Shown piece by piece: positions 28,546 to 36,671 of a DNA stretch of 44,379 bases; positions within the stretch are counted from its first letter, which is position 1; each line of letters starts with the position of its first letter. This DNA is from Gammaproteobacteria bacterium (GTDB lineage: Bacteria; Pseudomonadota; Gammaproteobacteria; Granulosicoccales; Granulosicoccaceae). Below the pieces are notes generated by a model. The model ran no database searches, was not told where the DNA came from, and saw only the letters and a program-made list of their open reading frames with translations. Made by a program: the position numbers and the translations under genes. The DNA is taken from positions 1 through 44,379 of the forward strand of contig JAHQVR010000285.1 of the NCBI GenBank assembly GCA_019634245.1. The letters are read 5' to 3'.

Positions 28546-28575
28546 TTGAACCTTGTGTCAAAGACCACCTACAAT
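28546..28575 (+). promoter_or_regulatory. Candidate sigma-70 promoter for acidic membrane protein
   Basis: TTGAAC and TACAAT are separated by 18 bases, a good match to consensus. The predicted start near 28582 would leave a 5' leader of about 55 bases before the ATG at 28638. The rest of the 372-bp divergent spacer (28266-28637) shows no gene that I can support. Confidence 0.5.
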
Positions 28576-28637
28576 TAGCTGATTCTCTGCCAACTTTTAG
28601 GCTGTCCGAACCTCGTTTTTGGGCAGCAAGCGCCTCT

Positions 28638-30194
28638 ATGATCGATGAAGAACTGTACAGACTGGCTCAAGCCGAACTGAATAGCGACCAACGCCGGGCC
28701 AATATCTGGTCACGAGCCTGTGCTCTGGCCCGTGACGATCACGATGAAGCACGCTACCTCTACACCAATCTGCGTGTTGAAGAAATGATCGAGGAACGTG
28801 AGGCTCAAAAAAAGCACGATTTGGAAAAAAACACGCCCACCGCTGGGGGAAAGCCTCGCATTCGCCTGGATCCAGATGTGATGGCACAAGCCAACGAAAT
28901 GGTCCAGTCGACCGACTCCCATGCTGACGATGTGCGACTGGAAAGTCGCAATATGGCGGATGGGGATTTTGCCGAATTAGATCCCACGAGCATGGAAAAC
29001 TTCAGCTCAGCCACAGATAATACTCCCACCAAATCTCCTGTGGAGCTCAATGATGACACTCTGTCAGCGTTGAACAGCCAGGCCAACGCCCACACAAATT
29101 CCCTCGATGGCGATGCCGAGCAAGCACTTACTGTCAGTGGCCCGGTCGATCTTGCGGCTGAAGATCCAACTGGTTCTGACGACACTCTGGCACTGAGTGA
29201 CTTCGATCCAACTGAGATAACACCTGCAGAACATACCAATGATTACAACCTGAGTGAACCTCCTTTGGCCATTGATGAACTGGACCTAGACCAGTTTGAT
29301 GATGATGTATATAACTCAACGCATCACAAGGCCAAATTGAACGCTGGTGGCGCTCCTAGTGCAAATGAACAGATTGTTCCGGACCATGCCGAGGATCCAG
29401 GGCTGGAGGCGCTTGATGACCTTCACTACCAACCTATCCAATCGGCAGAAGAGTCTGAACAGAATCATCCACTGAGCAATGTATCTAGTGAGGCCTACAC
29501 CCAAAATCGAAACGCCGACCCTCTCGCAGATTTTTCCCATGCTGCAGAAACTGAAGCCATCGCAGAATTCGCAGATATACCCGCAGAAGCAGAATCTGTT
29601 GCGCAGTTAGAAGAGCAGGCTCGCTTGGAAGCCGAAAGCTTGGCAAGCAGCCAACCCGTCGCCCTAGAGAGGCACACCGGAGAATTTGGACCGGGCATAA
29701 GCCACGACTATGCCCCATCGCATGAATTGGATGCAGAAGCGATTGAACAAGAAATTGACCGTGAACAAGCTTCAGCGCTTATCAGCGGTAAAGGCAAACC
29801 GTTTGTCGTATTCACAAATGAGGATGGACGTACCAAGGCTGTTAAAAATGGCGTGAGTTGGACCGCGCTGGTAGCCACATTCCCTTGGCTTTTGTCGAAA
29901 AAACTATTCGGTACAGCTCTAGTGTACGCACTTTTATGGCTTGTTCTGCTCGGCGGATTACTGCTTACCGGTCTAGCCTGGTTAGATGCCGGGGCATCAG
30001 CCTCTTTGGAAACCAAAGCAGTCTTTGCCCTGTTTGGTGTGATGACACTGATTGGCCTGTTTTTTATCCCCTTCCGCTACGGCAACCGATGGGTGGCACA
30101 AAAACTCATCAAAAAGGGATTTGACTACCAAACCCCGGTTCGAGCGAAGAACCGTAGGAACGCAATTGATAAAGTGCTTCAGTTCGCAGCTTAG
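28638..30194 (+). CDS. Long acidic protein with C-terminal membrane anchor
   Basis: The 518-residue product has a helical N-terminus (about 1-60, with a SEL1/TPR-like helix-turn pattern ending EEMIEEREAQKKHDL). A long Asp/Glu/Ser/Ala-rich, probably disordered middle spans about 75-380. Two hydrophobic helices follow at about 425-449 and 459-478, then a basic tail (RYGNRWVAQKLIKKGF). It is likely tethered to the inner membrane with the acidic region in the cytoplasm. I do not recognise a family. A fair promoter lies upstream. The last codons (IDKVLQFAA) are repeated in decayed form in the downstream spacer. Confidence 0.75.
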   Translation: MIDEELYRLAQAELNSDQRRANIWSRACALARDDHDEARYLYTNLRVEEMIEEREAQKKHDLEKNTPTAGGKPRIRLDPDVMAQANEMVQSTDSHADDVRLESRNMADGDFAELDPTSMENFSSATDNTPTKSPVELNDDTLSALNSQANAHTNSLDGDAEQALTVSGPVDLAAEDPTGSDDTLALSDFDPTEITPAEHTNDYNLSEPPLAIDELDLDQFDDDVYNSTHHKAKLNAGGAPSANEQIVPDHAEDPGLEALDDLHYQPIQSAEESEQNHPLSNVSSEAYTQNRNADPLADFSHAAETEAIAEFADIPAEAESVAQLEEQARLEAESLASSQPVALERHTGEFGPGISHDYAPSHELDAEAIEQEIDREQASALISGKGKPFVVFTNEDGRTKAVKNGVSWTALVATFPWLLSKKLFGTALVYALLWLVLLGGLLLTGLAWLDAGASASLETKAVFALFGVMTLIGLFFIPFRYGNRWVAQKLIKKGFDYQTPVRAKNRRNAIDKVLQFAA

Positions 30195-30397
30195 TACCAA
30201 CGACAACAGTTTGATAAGCAATGCTGTTGTCATTAAACCGGACGTCGAAGTTCGCAACTTGATGTCGTCGACAAAGTGGGGCAGCTCGTAGTTTGACGTT
30301 CTCATCCCGGTTTCGCAGCCTCACTGCTTGATGCGGTCGACAAGGTGTTTTAGTTCTCAGCTTTTTTCGCTGGACAAGGTGTTTTAGTTCGCAGCTT
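30168..30397 (+). repeat. Degraded copies of the preceding gene's 3' end
   Basis: The last 25 bases of the acidic-protein gene (30168-30192) recur downstream at 30270-30294, 30339-30363 and 30373-30397. The core is GACAAGGTGTTTTAGTTCGCAGCTT with substitutions. The copy at 30373 keeps almost every base of the coding copy; the one at 30270 is the most diverged. Shorter TTCGCAGC-like pieces lie at 30250, 30311 and 30411. Copies C and D are preceded by GG(T/A)-type GGTCGACAA/GGACAA sequence. Confidence 0.7.
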
Positions 30398-30801
30398 CAT
30401 GACTAATACTGCGCAGCTTCACAGCCGGTGTCTGAGCAGCACCACACTTCCACTGGATTTCAGATTTAAAGTGTTGCAGCGCTTGGTTCAGAGACTCTGC
30501 CAGGTAAGTTTGAGTGCACTGAAACACAAACTGCTGCAGTAACCTCAACCGCGTAACACTTTGTAAACACGTAACCAGAATCGGGCCGCATAAACAACCT
30601 GCCAGAATTCAGAACAACCCTATTCGCGTCGTTACTTGTTTCAAGTCATCACCTAAGAATGGCGTCGTCGCACATCACGGATTGATTCCGACATAGCCAG
30701 TGGCCTGACCCTGGCACCCTGAGGAGGCTGGGAGCTCTGCTCCCAGCCATTTTCAACTTCTAAAAGCTAGACTTATCGCACAAGTCGACGCGCTGATAAT
30801 G
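30398..30801. other. Gene-free stretch after the repeats
   Basis: About 400 bp without a supportable gene. It ends with a strong hairpin at 30726-30748. I see no ribosome site, signal peptide or domain in any short frame. A small RNA ending at the hairpin is possible but not shown. Confidence 0.45.
30726..30752 (+). terminator. Strong hairpin with short T-run
   Basis: A perfect 10-bp GC-rich stem (GGCTGGGAGC/GCTCCCAGCC) with a 3-base loop is followed on the plus strand by ATTTTC. It fits a terminator for plus-strand transcription, about 530 bases after the nearest upstream stop codon and 54 bp before the end of the convergent malonyl-CoA decarboxylase gene. Confidence 0.7.
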
Positions 30802-32157
30802 TCAACTCGCCATCCGTTTTCGGGCCTTTTTCGCTTGCGTAAGGTAGGCATTCACGGTCGAGGATGTGACCACGGTTCGCTGCCTGGCATAGGCTTCGTG
30901 ATTGGCGATAACCCTATCAAGGTCATACAGATAACTCACCATCAGTGAGGCGGATTGAGTGGCGCCCTTCTCACTAGTATCCCCAAAAGCCAAAATTTGA
31001 TCCAAGCTGGCACCATTGCCCAAATGAAACCGGGCGACTGGATCCAGAGGCTGATTATCACTTCGAGTTTCGGCGGTTAAATAGTGGGCGGTCATCGCCT
31101 TGAGTTTATCGTCGATGTCATCGCTGAGCTCCATCGCATCATCGCCAGCGGCAATGACTGTAGCGGCTAACACAGCTTCACCGTGCTCATACAGCTCGGT
31201 GCCTTCACCCACATCAGCATCCAGCGAATGAATCCAGCGCATCAGCGACGGTATCGGGGACAACGTTCTAAACTCGGTGAGGTTGGGTAACTGTGCAGAC
31301 AATTCAGCCGCAACTTGTTTAATTAAAAAATTCCCAAACGAAACCCCTTTCAGCCCAGCTTGGCAATTCGAAATCGAATAAAACACAGCAGTGCTTGTTT
31401 GATTCGCTTCCAGAACGTCACGCTCTTCTGCCAACACACCTTGTATCGAATCGGGTGTTGTCTTTGTCAGAGCCACTTCAACAAAAATAAGCGGTTCATC
31501 CAACATCGCAGGATGGAAAAACGCAAAGCATTTACGATCGGTGGGTTGCAGGCGACTGCGTAACGAGGGCCAATCGGTGATAGCGTGCACCGCCTCATAT
31601 TCGATGATTTTTTCTAAAATATTCGCAGGGGTATGCCAGTCAATTTCGCGTAACACCAAGAAACCACGATTAAACCAGGCACCGAAAAGCCGCGAAAAAT
31701 CCAAATCGATGCGGGCCAGATCGGGGTGTTCCTTCATGAGGCTCAATAACACCTCACGCATCCTCACTAACTGACCCGTGGCCCCCGGGATGCGATTCAA
31801 TCGACGAAGCAACTCCTTACGCCGAGGTTCGACGCTATCGGTCAGTATGGCAAGGTGATCGGCGGAAGTTTCATCGGCATATCGTTGAGCGGCGCGCAAC
31901 ACATGGTTAGCGTTGATGTCATATCGATCCAGCAGCAGGTGAAAAAATTCTAATTGGGCGCTTTCATCACTAGACTCGAAGCGCGTTAATAAACTGTGAG
32001 CTAAGCGATTGCCCGACATCTCTCCGCGTTCGGACATCAGGGCATCGCAGAGTTCAGCGATCGATCGGCCATCCAAGTTGGCGTCGTCCTGTCCCTCACG
32101 GTTAAATACCGAGGACAATAAATCTTGAAGGAAACTAATTCGGCTCACGGAAGGCAC
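30802..32157 (-). CDS. Malonyl-CoA decarboxylase
   Basis: This 451-residue protein converts malonyl-CoA to acetyl-CoA and CO2. The N-terminal half is helical. The C-terminal GNAT-like catalytic domain shows FFHPAMLDEPLIFVEVALT, FYSISNCQAGLKGVSFGNFL, LSPIPSLMRW and the catalytic-His segment ARFHLGNGASLDQI, equivalent to the FHLQNGA of the human enzyme. Length agrees with bacterial members. No malonate transporter or malonyl-CoA synthetase lies beside it, so it may serve malonyl-CoA turnover and not malonate use. It is followed on the same strand, 86 bp away from its start, by no shared operon partner that I can prove. Confidence 0.93.
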   Translation of the reverse strand: MPSVSRISFLQDLLSSVFNREGQDDANLDGRSIAELCDALMSERGEMSGNRLAHSLLTRFESSDESAQLEFFHLLLDRYDINANHVLRAAQRYADETSADHLAILTDSVEPRRKELLRRLNRIPGATGQLVRMREVLLSLMKEHPDLARIDLDFSRLFGAWFNRGFLVLREIDWHTPANILEKIIEYEAVHAITDWPSLRSRLQPTDRKCFAFFHPAMLDEPLIFVEVALTKTTPDSIQGVLAEERDVLEANQTSTAVFYSISNCQAGLKGVSFGNFLIKQVAAELSAQLPNLTEFRTLSPIPSLMRWIHSLDADVGEGTELYEHGEAVLAATVIAAGDDAMELSDDIDDKLKAMTAHYLTAETRSDNQPLDPVARFHLGNGASLDQILAFGDTSEKGATQSASLMVSYLYDLDRVIANHEAYARQRTVVTSSTVNAYLTQAKKARKRMAS

Positions 32158-32243
32158 AGTCCTTAATCACTCATGAGTTCTGGTGGCAATGTTCGTGCAA
32201 GGCTTGCCTAAACATGGCAAAAAAGTGCACAACTGGACCAATA

Positions 32244-33005
32244 CTACACCCTTTCGCTGTCGCTGAGTCGGCGCTCGAGCCAGCGAACCCCCGCAGAGAC
32301 CACCAAAATCAGGACTAGGTACTCAAGAACCAGCACCGTGTAGATCTCCAACGGGCGGTATTGAGACGTCACCAATTCATTGGCTCGCCTTGTCAGCTCT
32401 TCCATGCCGATAACCGACACCAGAGAGGACATCTTCAACATGTACACCAGCTGGTTACCCAACGGTGGAAGTACCCGTCTTATGGCCTGGGGCAGCACGA
32501 TGTATCTCATACGATCGATGTAGCCCAACCCAATGGAATCCGACGCTTCCAACTGTCCCTTATCAATCGATTGAATGCCGGCGCGGAAAATTTCAGCCTC
32601 AAAAGCACTGTCGGACAATGCCAGCGCAATAACTCCAGCCCAAAACACGCCTACTGCAATCCCCATGACAATCGGAAGCCCGTAGTACACCCACAGAATC
32701 AACACTAGGATCGGTACGGCTCGTACCACTTCGACATACACTCGATTAACACCGCGCCAGAATCGGTTCTCCGACAACCCTGGCAACGCAATGAGCAAAC
32801 CTAACACCACAGAAATCACAATAGCGGTTAGCGACAATAGCAAGGTGTACTTCAAGCCGCCGAGTAGGAACAGTAAGTTGCTACGCCCTGAGGACGTGGC
32901 CGGTGACACGACATACCACTGTAGATTCTCGTTGGCGCAACCGGTGAGGGTCAACAGGGCCAATGCGATCAACACCCACACAAATGGGGGGTTTAATATT
33001 TTCAT
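32244..33005 (-). CDS. Polar amino-acid type ABC permease with lipobox-like N-terminus
   Basis: This 253-residue permease belongs to the His/Glu/Gln/Arg/opine family. The core helices include GLKYTLLLSLTAIVIS, VVRAVPILVLILWVYYGLP and the EAA coupling loop near EASDSIGLGYIDRMRYIVLPQA. The N-terminus is odd: a hydrophobic stretch ends in LTLTGC (Cys23), followed by about 20 polar residues before the first core helix. I chose the ATG at 33005 because it begins this segment and lies 16 bp after the ATPase stop; the open frame runs further upstream into that gene. Only one permease is present, so a homodimer is inferred. Confidence 0.9.
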   Translation of the reverse strand: MKILNPPFVWVLIALALLTLTGCANENLQWYVVSPATSSGRSNLLFLLGGLKYTLLLSLTAIVISVVLGLLIALPGLSENRFWRGVNRVYVEVVRAVPILVLILWVYYGLPIVMGIAVGVFWAGVIALALSDSAFEAEIFRAGIQSIDKGQLEASDSIGLGYIDRMRYIVLPQAIRRVLPPLGNQLVYMLKMSSLVSVIGMEELTRRANELVTSQYRPLEIYTVLVLEYLVLILVVSAGVRWLERRLSDSERV

Positions 33006-33021
33006 ACGAGCGATTAACCGT

Positions 33022-33831
33022 TCAGTGTTGCAGTATTTGTTGTAGAAACAAGCGCCCACGCTCAGTACTAGGTTCGGAAAAAAAGCGTTCTGGGTCGCTC
33101 TGCTCAACAATGGCGCCTCCGTCCATAAACACCATCGTGTCAGCGACCTGTTTGGCAAAACCCATTTCATGGGTAACGACGATCATCGTCATGCCAGTGT
33201 CAGCCAGCTCAGTCATCACTTCCAAAACCTCGGCGATCATTTCCGGATCTAGCGCTGAGGTAGGTTCATCGAACAACATCACCTTCGGTTCCATACACAA
33301 ACTGCGCGCAATGGCCACTCTCTGCTGTTGCCCGCCCGAGAGTTGTCGTGGGTATTTCTGTGCCTGTTCCGGAATTCGCACACGTTCCAGGTATTGCATT
33401 CCCAATTCTTGCGCTTGCTGGGCACTTAATTTCCGGGTTCGCATCGGTCCCAATGTGAGGTTGTCCAACACAGTCAAATGGGGAAACAAATTAAATTGTT
33501 GGAAAACCATGCCCACATCGGCGCGCACCTCACGCAGCTGTTTTTTGGACCGACCCAGTTCAATGCCGTTGACCCTAACCTGCCCGGCATCGTGTTTCTC
33601 CAGTTGATTGACGCAACGAATCAAGGTTGATTTGCCGGATCCTGACGGCCCGCATATCACCGAGCGCTCACCGGCCGAAACCTCTAAAGAGACGTCATTT
33701 AGCGCTTGAAATTGACCGTACCACTTACTCACATTGCAAATCTGTATGACTGGCTCTGCGACTTGAGCGTTCTTCAGCCCACCCACGGAATTAGTAGCGG
33801 TGGCGGGACTGACTGGATCAAAACGGGGCAT
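33022..33831 (-). CDS. Polar amino-acid type ABC ATPase (GlnQ-like)
   Basis: This 269-residue ATPase has Walker [11 protein letters not shown]-loop [16 protein letters not shown], signature [15 protein letters not shown], Walker [15 protein letters not shown] and the H-loop VVTHEMGFA. All match the GlnQ/HisP/ArtP group. I chose the ATG at 33831, which adds about 27 residues before the usual VSKWYG start; the open frame continues upstream without homology. The permease follows 16 bp later. The binding-protein gene lies on the opposite strand with 150 bp between starts. Confidence 0.93.
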   Translation of the reverse strand: MPRFDPVSPATATNSVGGLKNAQVAEPVIQICNVSKWYGQFQALNDVSLEVSAGERSVICGPSGSGKSTLIRCVNQLEKHDAGQVRVNGIELGRSKKQLREVRADVGMVFQQFNLFPHLTVLDNLTLGPMRTRKLSAQQAQELGMQYLERVRIPEQAQKYPRQLSGGQQQRVAIARSLCMEPKVMLFDEPTSALDPEMIAEVLEVMTELADTGMTMIVVTHEMGFAKQVADTMVFMDGGAIVEQSDPERFFSEPSTERGRLFLQQILQH

Positions 33832-33981
33832 ATGGCCATCGACTGCGAGGTTAAGAAACGTCGATTGTAGCGCGCTTCTGAACCCGACCAGCAAAGGAAA
33901 TGGCCGCCATTGAGACGCTTGCCAGGCGAGTACCGGTATACTGGGAAACCGAATCACCAAAAAGTACTGCTTGGATAACAC

Positions 33982-34764
33982 ATGAAACTTTTTAAAGCCC
34001 TTGCCAGCGGCGCGGTTTTGCTTGTCGCCTTCGCGTCCGCTCCGGCCTTTGCCCAATCCGTATTAAATGAAATTCTGTCCGAAGGTGTGCTCAAGGTGGG
34101 TACCACCGGCGACTGGGACCCGATGACCATGAAGGACCCGGCAACCAACACCTATCAAGGTTATGACATCGATGTGATGACAGAGTTAGCCAAGGATCTA
34201 GAAGTCGAAATCGAATTCGTCCCCACCGATTGGAAGACACTGGTAGCTGGCGTTGTGGCTGGTAAATACCACATGACTGGCAGCGCCTCCATCAGTCCGC
34301 AACGCGCAAAGGTTGCCGGCTACTCAAACAGCTACTTTTCATTAGCAACGGTGCCATTGACGCTGAAGAAAAACGAAGGCAAGTTTAATGATTGGGAAGA
34401 TTTAAATAAATCCGATGTTACGGTTGCAGCTACTCTGGGAACGACGCAAGAACAGCAAGTGAAGCAGTTTTTTCCCGATGCCACTCATAAAATTATCGAA
34501 GCACCCGCTCGCGACTTTCAAGAAGTCCTCGCAGGTCGTGCTGATGCTCATATCACGTCCAATGTTGAAGCGTTCAAGTTAGTCGATAAGTATGACCAAC
34601 TCATGGTCGTACCGGTAAAAGAAGCCCGTGCCCGTACTCCGATCGCGATGCTAATGCCTCAAACGGACCAAGCTTGGATCAACTACGTAAACACCTGGAT
34701 CAAGCTCAAAGAGGAACGAGGCTTTTTCGCAGAGCTTGGCCGCAAATGGCAACTGAGCAACTGA
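33982..34764 (+). CDS. Periplasmic binding protein, family 3, PheC-like
   Basis: The 260-residue product has a signal peptide (cleavage AFA-QS, residues 24/25). The mature start [18 protein letters not shown] and the segment [12 protein letters not shown], with the ligand-carboxylate Arg108, are typical of family 3 amino-acid binding proteins. It also resembles cyclohexadienyl dehydratase PheC in the opening segment and in GTTQEQQ and NVEAF (Glu196), where PheC has GGTNEK and the catalytic Glu. The adjacent divergent ATPase and permease make solute binding the more likely role. A TATACT at 33939 may be its -10 element. A rho-independent terminator follows at 34895. Confidence 0.85.
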   Translation: MKLFKALASGAVLLVAFASAPAFAQSVLNEILSEGVLKVGTTGDWDPMTMKDPATNTYQGYDIDVMTELAKDLEVEIEFVPTDWKTLVAGVVAGKYHMTGSASISPQRAKVAGYSNSYFSLATVPLTLKKNEGKFNDWEDLNKSDVTVAATLGTTQEQQVKQFFPDATHKIIEAPARDFQEVLAGRADAHITSNVEAFKLVDKYDQLMVVPVKEARARTPIAMLMPQTDQAWINYVNTWIKLKEERGFFAELGRKWQLSN

Positions 34765-34790
34765 GCAGCTAAGTCACTGAGCCACTGAGT
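34751..34790 (+). repeat. Five degenerate copies of an 8-bp unit across a stop codon
   Basis: Units of exactly 8 bp start at 34751, 34759, 34767, 34775 and 34783: AACTGAGC twice, AGCTAAGT, CACTGAGC and CACTGAGT. The array begins in the last codons of the binding-protein gene, and the TGA stop lies in the second unit. Related fragments (TGAGCCACT, TGTGAGCTAG) continue to about 34850. Confidence 0.75.
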
Positions 34791-34894
34791 GAGTGGCCTG
34801 TCGAGCCGTTGGCCTAGTGACCCAGCTGAATGAGCCACTTTGTGAGCTAGCAGAACCGACTGACCTCTGTCGCTAAATCGCCATTTGTGAACGC

Positions 34895-34930
34895 CCAGTT
34901 ACCCGTTGATGACGGGTAACTGGTTTGTTC
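34895..34930 (+). terminator. Rho-independent terminator of binding-protein gene
   Basis: A perfect 12-bp stem (CCAGTTACCCGT/ACGGGTAACTGG) with loop TGATG is followed by TTTGTTC. It lies 131 bp after the stop at 34764 and before the aminotransferase gene, so the two genes are probably separate units. Confidence 0.85.
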
Positions 34931-35004
34931 TCTGCCAGATCCATTGCTAGTATGCACACCAGACCCTAAGTTCCCTTCCTCATACTGCATGAGCGTGAAA
35001 AAAC

Positions 35005-36189
35005 ATGTTTGAATCACTACCGGAGAGTAAGCCGGACGCCATTCTTGCCTTGATGCAAAAATTCCGCGCCGATGAACGCGCAGACAAAATCGATCTGGGT
35101 GTTGGCATATATAAAGACGCTGCGGGGAAAACCCCTGTGATGAAGGCCATCAAGGCCGCCGAACAGAATGTGATTCAGACCCAAGATACCAAGGCCTATG
35201 TAGGCCCATTGGGTAATGCTGAATTTTGCCAGGCGATGGTCGACCAGGTATTTGGGCCCGAAGCGGATCTAGACCGTGTTCGATGTGGCCAGACGTTAGG
35301 CGGATCTGGCGCTCTACGGGAGCTGGCTGACCTGATGATGATCGCTCATCCCGAAGCACAAATTTGGGTTTCGGACCCCACCTGGCCAAACCACATTCCT
35401 TTGCTATCAGCTGCAGGTTTCAGTTTGCAGCGCTATGCCTACTACGACTCAGAGACGTCATCGGTGGACTTAGACGGGATGTTGTCTGATCTGGGTAAGG
35501 CGAAGTCGGGCGACCTAGTGTTGCTACATGGCTGTTGTCACAACCCCACTGGTGCTGATCTAAATGTTGAACAATGGCAAGCGGTAGCTGATGTTCTGAT
35601 CCAGAGAAATCTGATTCCCTTTGTAGATATCGCTTACCAAGGCTTTGGCGATGGGCTTGAAGAGGACGCATTTGCGGTTCGACTACTAGCGAAACAAGTA
35701 CCCGAAATGGTCGTCGCAGCCAGTTGTTCAAAGAACCTGGCGTTGTACAGAGAGCGGGCCGGTGCGGCTATGTTGTTAGCTCGGGATAAAGCAGAAGCGG
35801 ATCTTGCTCTGGCCAATCTGAGTACCGTGATACGAGCAAACTATTCCATGCCTGCCGATCACGGCGCGACAGTCGTAACCGAAGTAATGACTAACTCAGG
35901 GTTGAACCGGCAGTGGCGGGAAGAATTAGAGTCTATGCGCGTTCGCATGGTAAAACAGCGCAAAGATTTTGCTCAGGCGCTACGGGAACGCAGCAACTCG
36001 GACCGATTCGACTACATTGCCGACCAAAAAGGCATGTTCAGTCGACTGCCACTGACCCCAGACCAAATCGAATCGTTAAGGGCCAATAAGGGAATCTATA
36101 TCGTTGGTGACGGACGCATTAATGTTGCAGGGCTTCCCGAAGGGGGTTTGGATGCGTTGGCAGACGCCATCGTAGATGCGATGAGATAG
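35005..36189 (+). CDS. Aromatic/aspartate aminotransferase (class I)
   Basis: This 394-residue PLP enzyme belongs to the AspC/TyrB subgroup. The N-terminal KIDLGVGIYKDAAGKTPVM, CCHNPTGADL, the FVDIAYQGFGDGLEEDA segment with Asp208 and Tyr211, and SCSKNLALYRERAG with the PLP Lys243 and a following Arg are all present; GRINVAGL near the end carries the substrate-carboxylate Arg. The group interconverts aspartate, tyrosine or phenylalanine with their 2-oxo acids. Position beside a PheC-like binding protein favours aromatic substrates, but sequence reading alone cannot settle this. A terminator follows directly. Confidence 0.93.
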   Translation: MFESLPESKPDAILALMQKFRADERADKIDLGVGIYKDAAGKTPVMKAIKAAEQNVIQTQDTKAYVGPLGNAEFCQAMVDQVFGPEADLDRVRCGQTLGGSGALRELADLMMIAHPEAQIWVSDPTWPNHIPLLSAAGFSLQRYAYYDSETSSVDLDGMLSDLGKAKSGDLVLLHGCCHNPTGADLNVEQWQAVADVLIQRNLIPFVDIAYQGFGDGLEEDAFAVRLLAKQVPEMVVAASCSKNLALYRERAGAAMLLARDKAEADLALANLSTVIRANYSMPADHGATVVTEVMTNSGLNRQWREELESMRVRMVKQRKDFAQALRERSNSDRFDYIADQKGMFSRLPLTPDQIESLRANKGIYIVGDGRINVAGLPEGGLDALADAIVDAMR

Positions 36190-36195
36190 AACAGC

Positions 36196-36230
36196 CCTCG
36201 GCATCTTCGTTGTGATGCCGAGGTACTTTA
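36196..36230 (+). terminator. Terminator after aminotransferase gene
   Basis: A perfect 10-bp stem (CCTCGGCATC/GATGCCGAGG) with an 8-base loop begins seven bases after the stop and is followed by TACTTTAT. It can also act for the convergent Lin0512 operon, which ends at 36294. Confidence 0.75.
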
Positions 36231-36293
36231 TCGGGTCAACAAAAGCTCTCTGCGTCGCCAATAACACACACGGCAACACAAGAAATGTACTTT

Positions 36294-36671
36294 TTAGGCC
36301 GATGAGTCGGAAACGACAAAACGCTCATCTGGCAGCAACAACTCGGCAATGACCGCCACCGAGGCCATTACAGTGGTGGTGCCATTGTCTTCATCCACCA
36401 CATTCATACCACCAAGCTCGGCGTTGACGTGAACTTCACCGTAGGGAATTTCTTTTTGTAAAACCGCAGAATCAATACGGTCCGGTTTTTGAACGCCCAC
36501 CGTTACTGTCACACGCATAGCATTGCGATCAAGCTCTAAGGTTCGCAACAACGTTAGCGAGCTATGACGAAGCGCATCACTGATGCCACGTTTTGCAGCC
36601 TTTGTATAGTCTTCACCGTACAAATCCACACCCATTCCCATTTCCAGGATGACACGCTTATAACTGCTCAT
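36294..36671 (-). CDS. Lin0512-family protein, second copy of tandem pair
   Basis: This 125-residue protein shares the family start VILEMGMGVDLYGEDYTKAA and the PYGEVHVNAELGG turn with its upstream neighbour. The Lin0512 family is a conserved uncharacterised group of about 110-residue proteins; no enzyme activity is established. The central RVTVTVGVQKPD and the end TTTVMASVAVIAELLL are also shared. It overlaps the first copy by four bases (ATGA), so the two are probably translated together and may form a heteromer. It has a slightly longer, polar C-terminus (DERFVVSDSSA). Confidence 0.82.
   Translation of the reverse strand: MSSYKRVILEMGMGVDLYGEDYTKAAKRGISDALRHSSLTLLRTLELDRNAMRVTVTVGVQKPDRIDSAVLQKEIPYGEVHVNAELGGMNVVDEDNGTTTVMASVAVIAELLLPDERFVVSDSSA

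Noticed and set aside
28534..28552. tRNA T-arm-like sequence (GGTTCAAGTCC on the minus strand)
   Set aside because: No matching acceptor, D or anticodon arms can be built around it, and the 5' acceptor partner is missing. It overlaps a better sigma-70 promoter on the plus strand.
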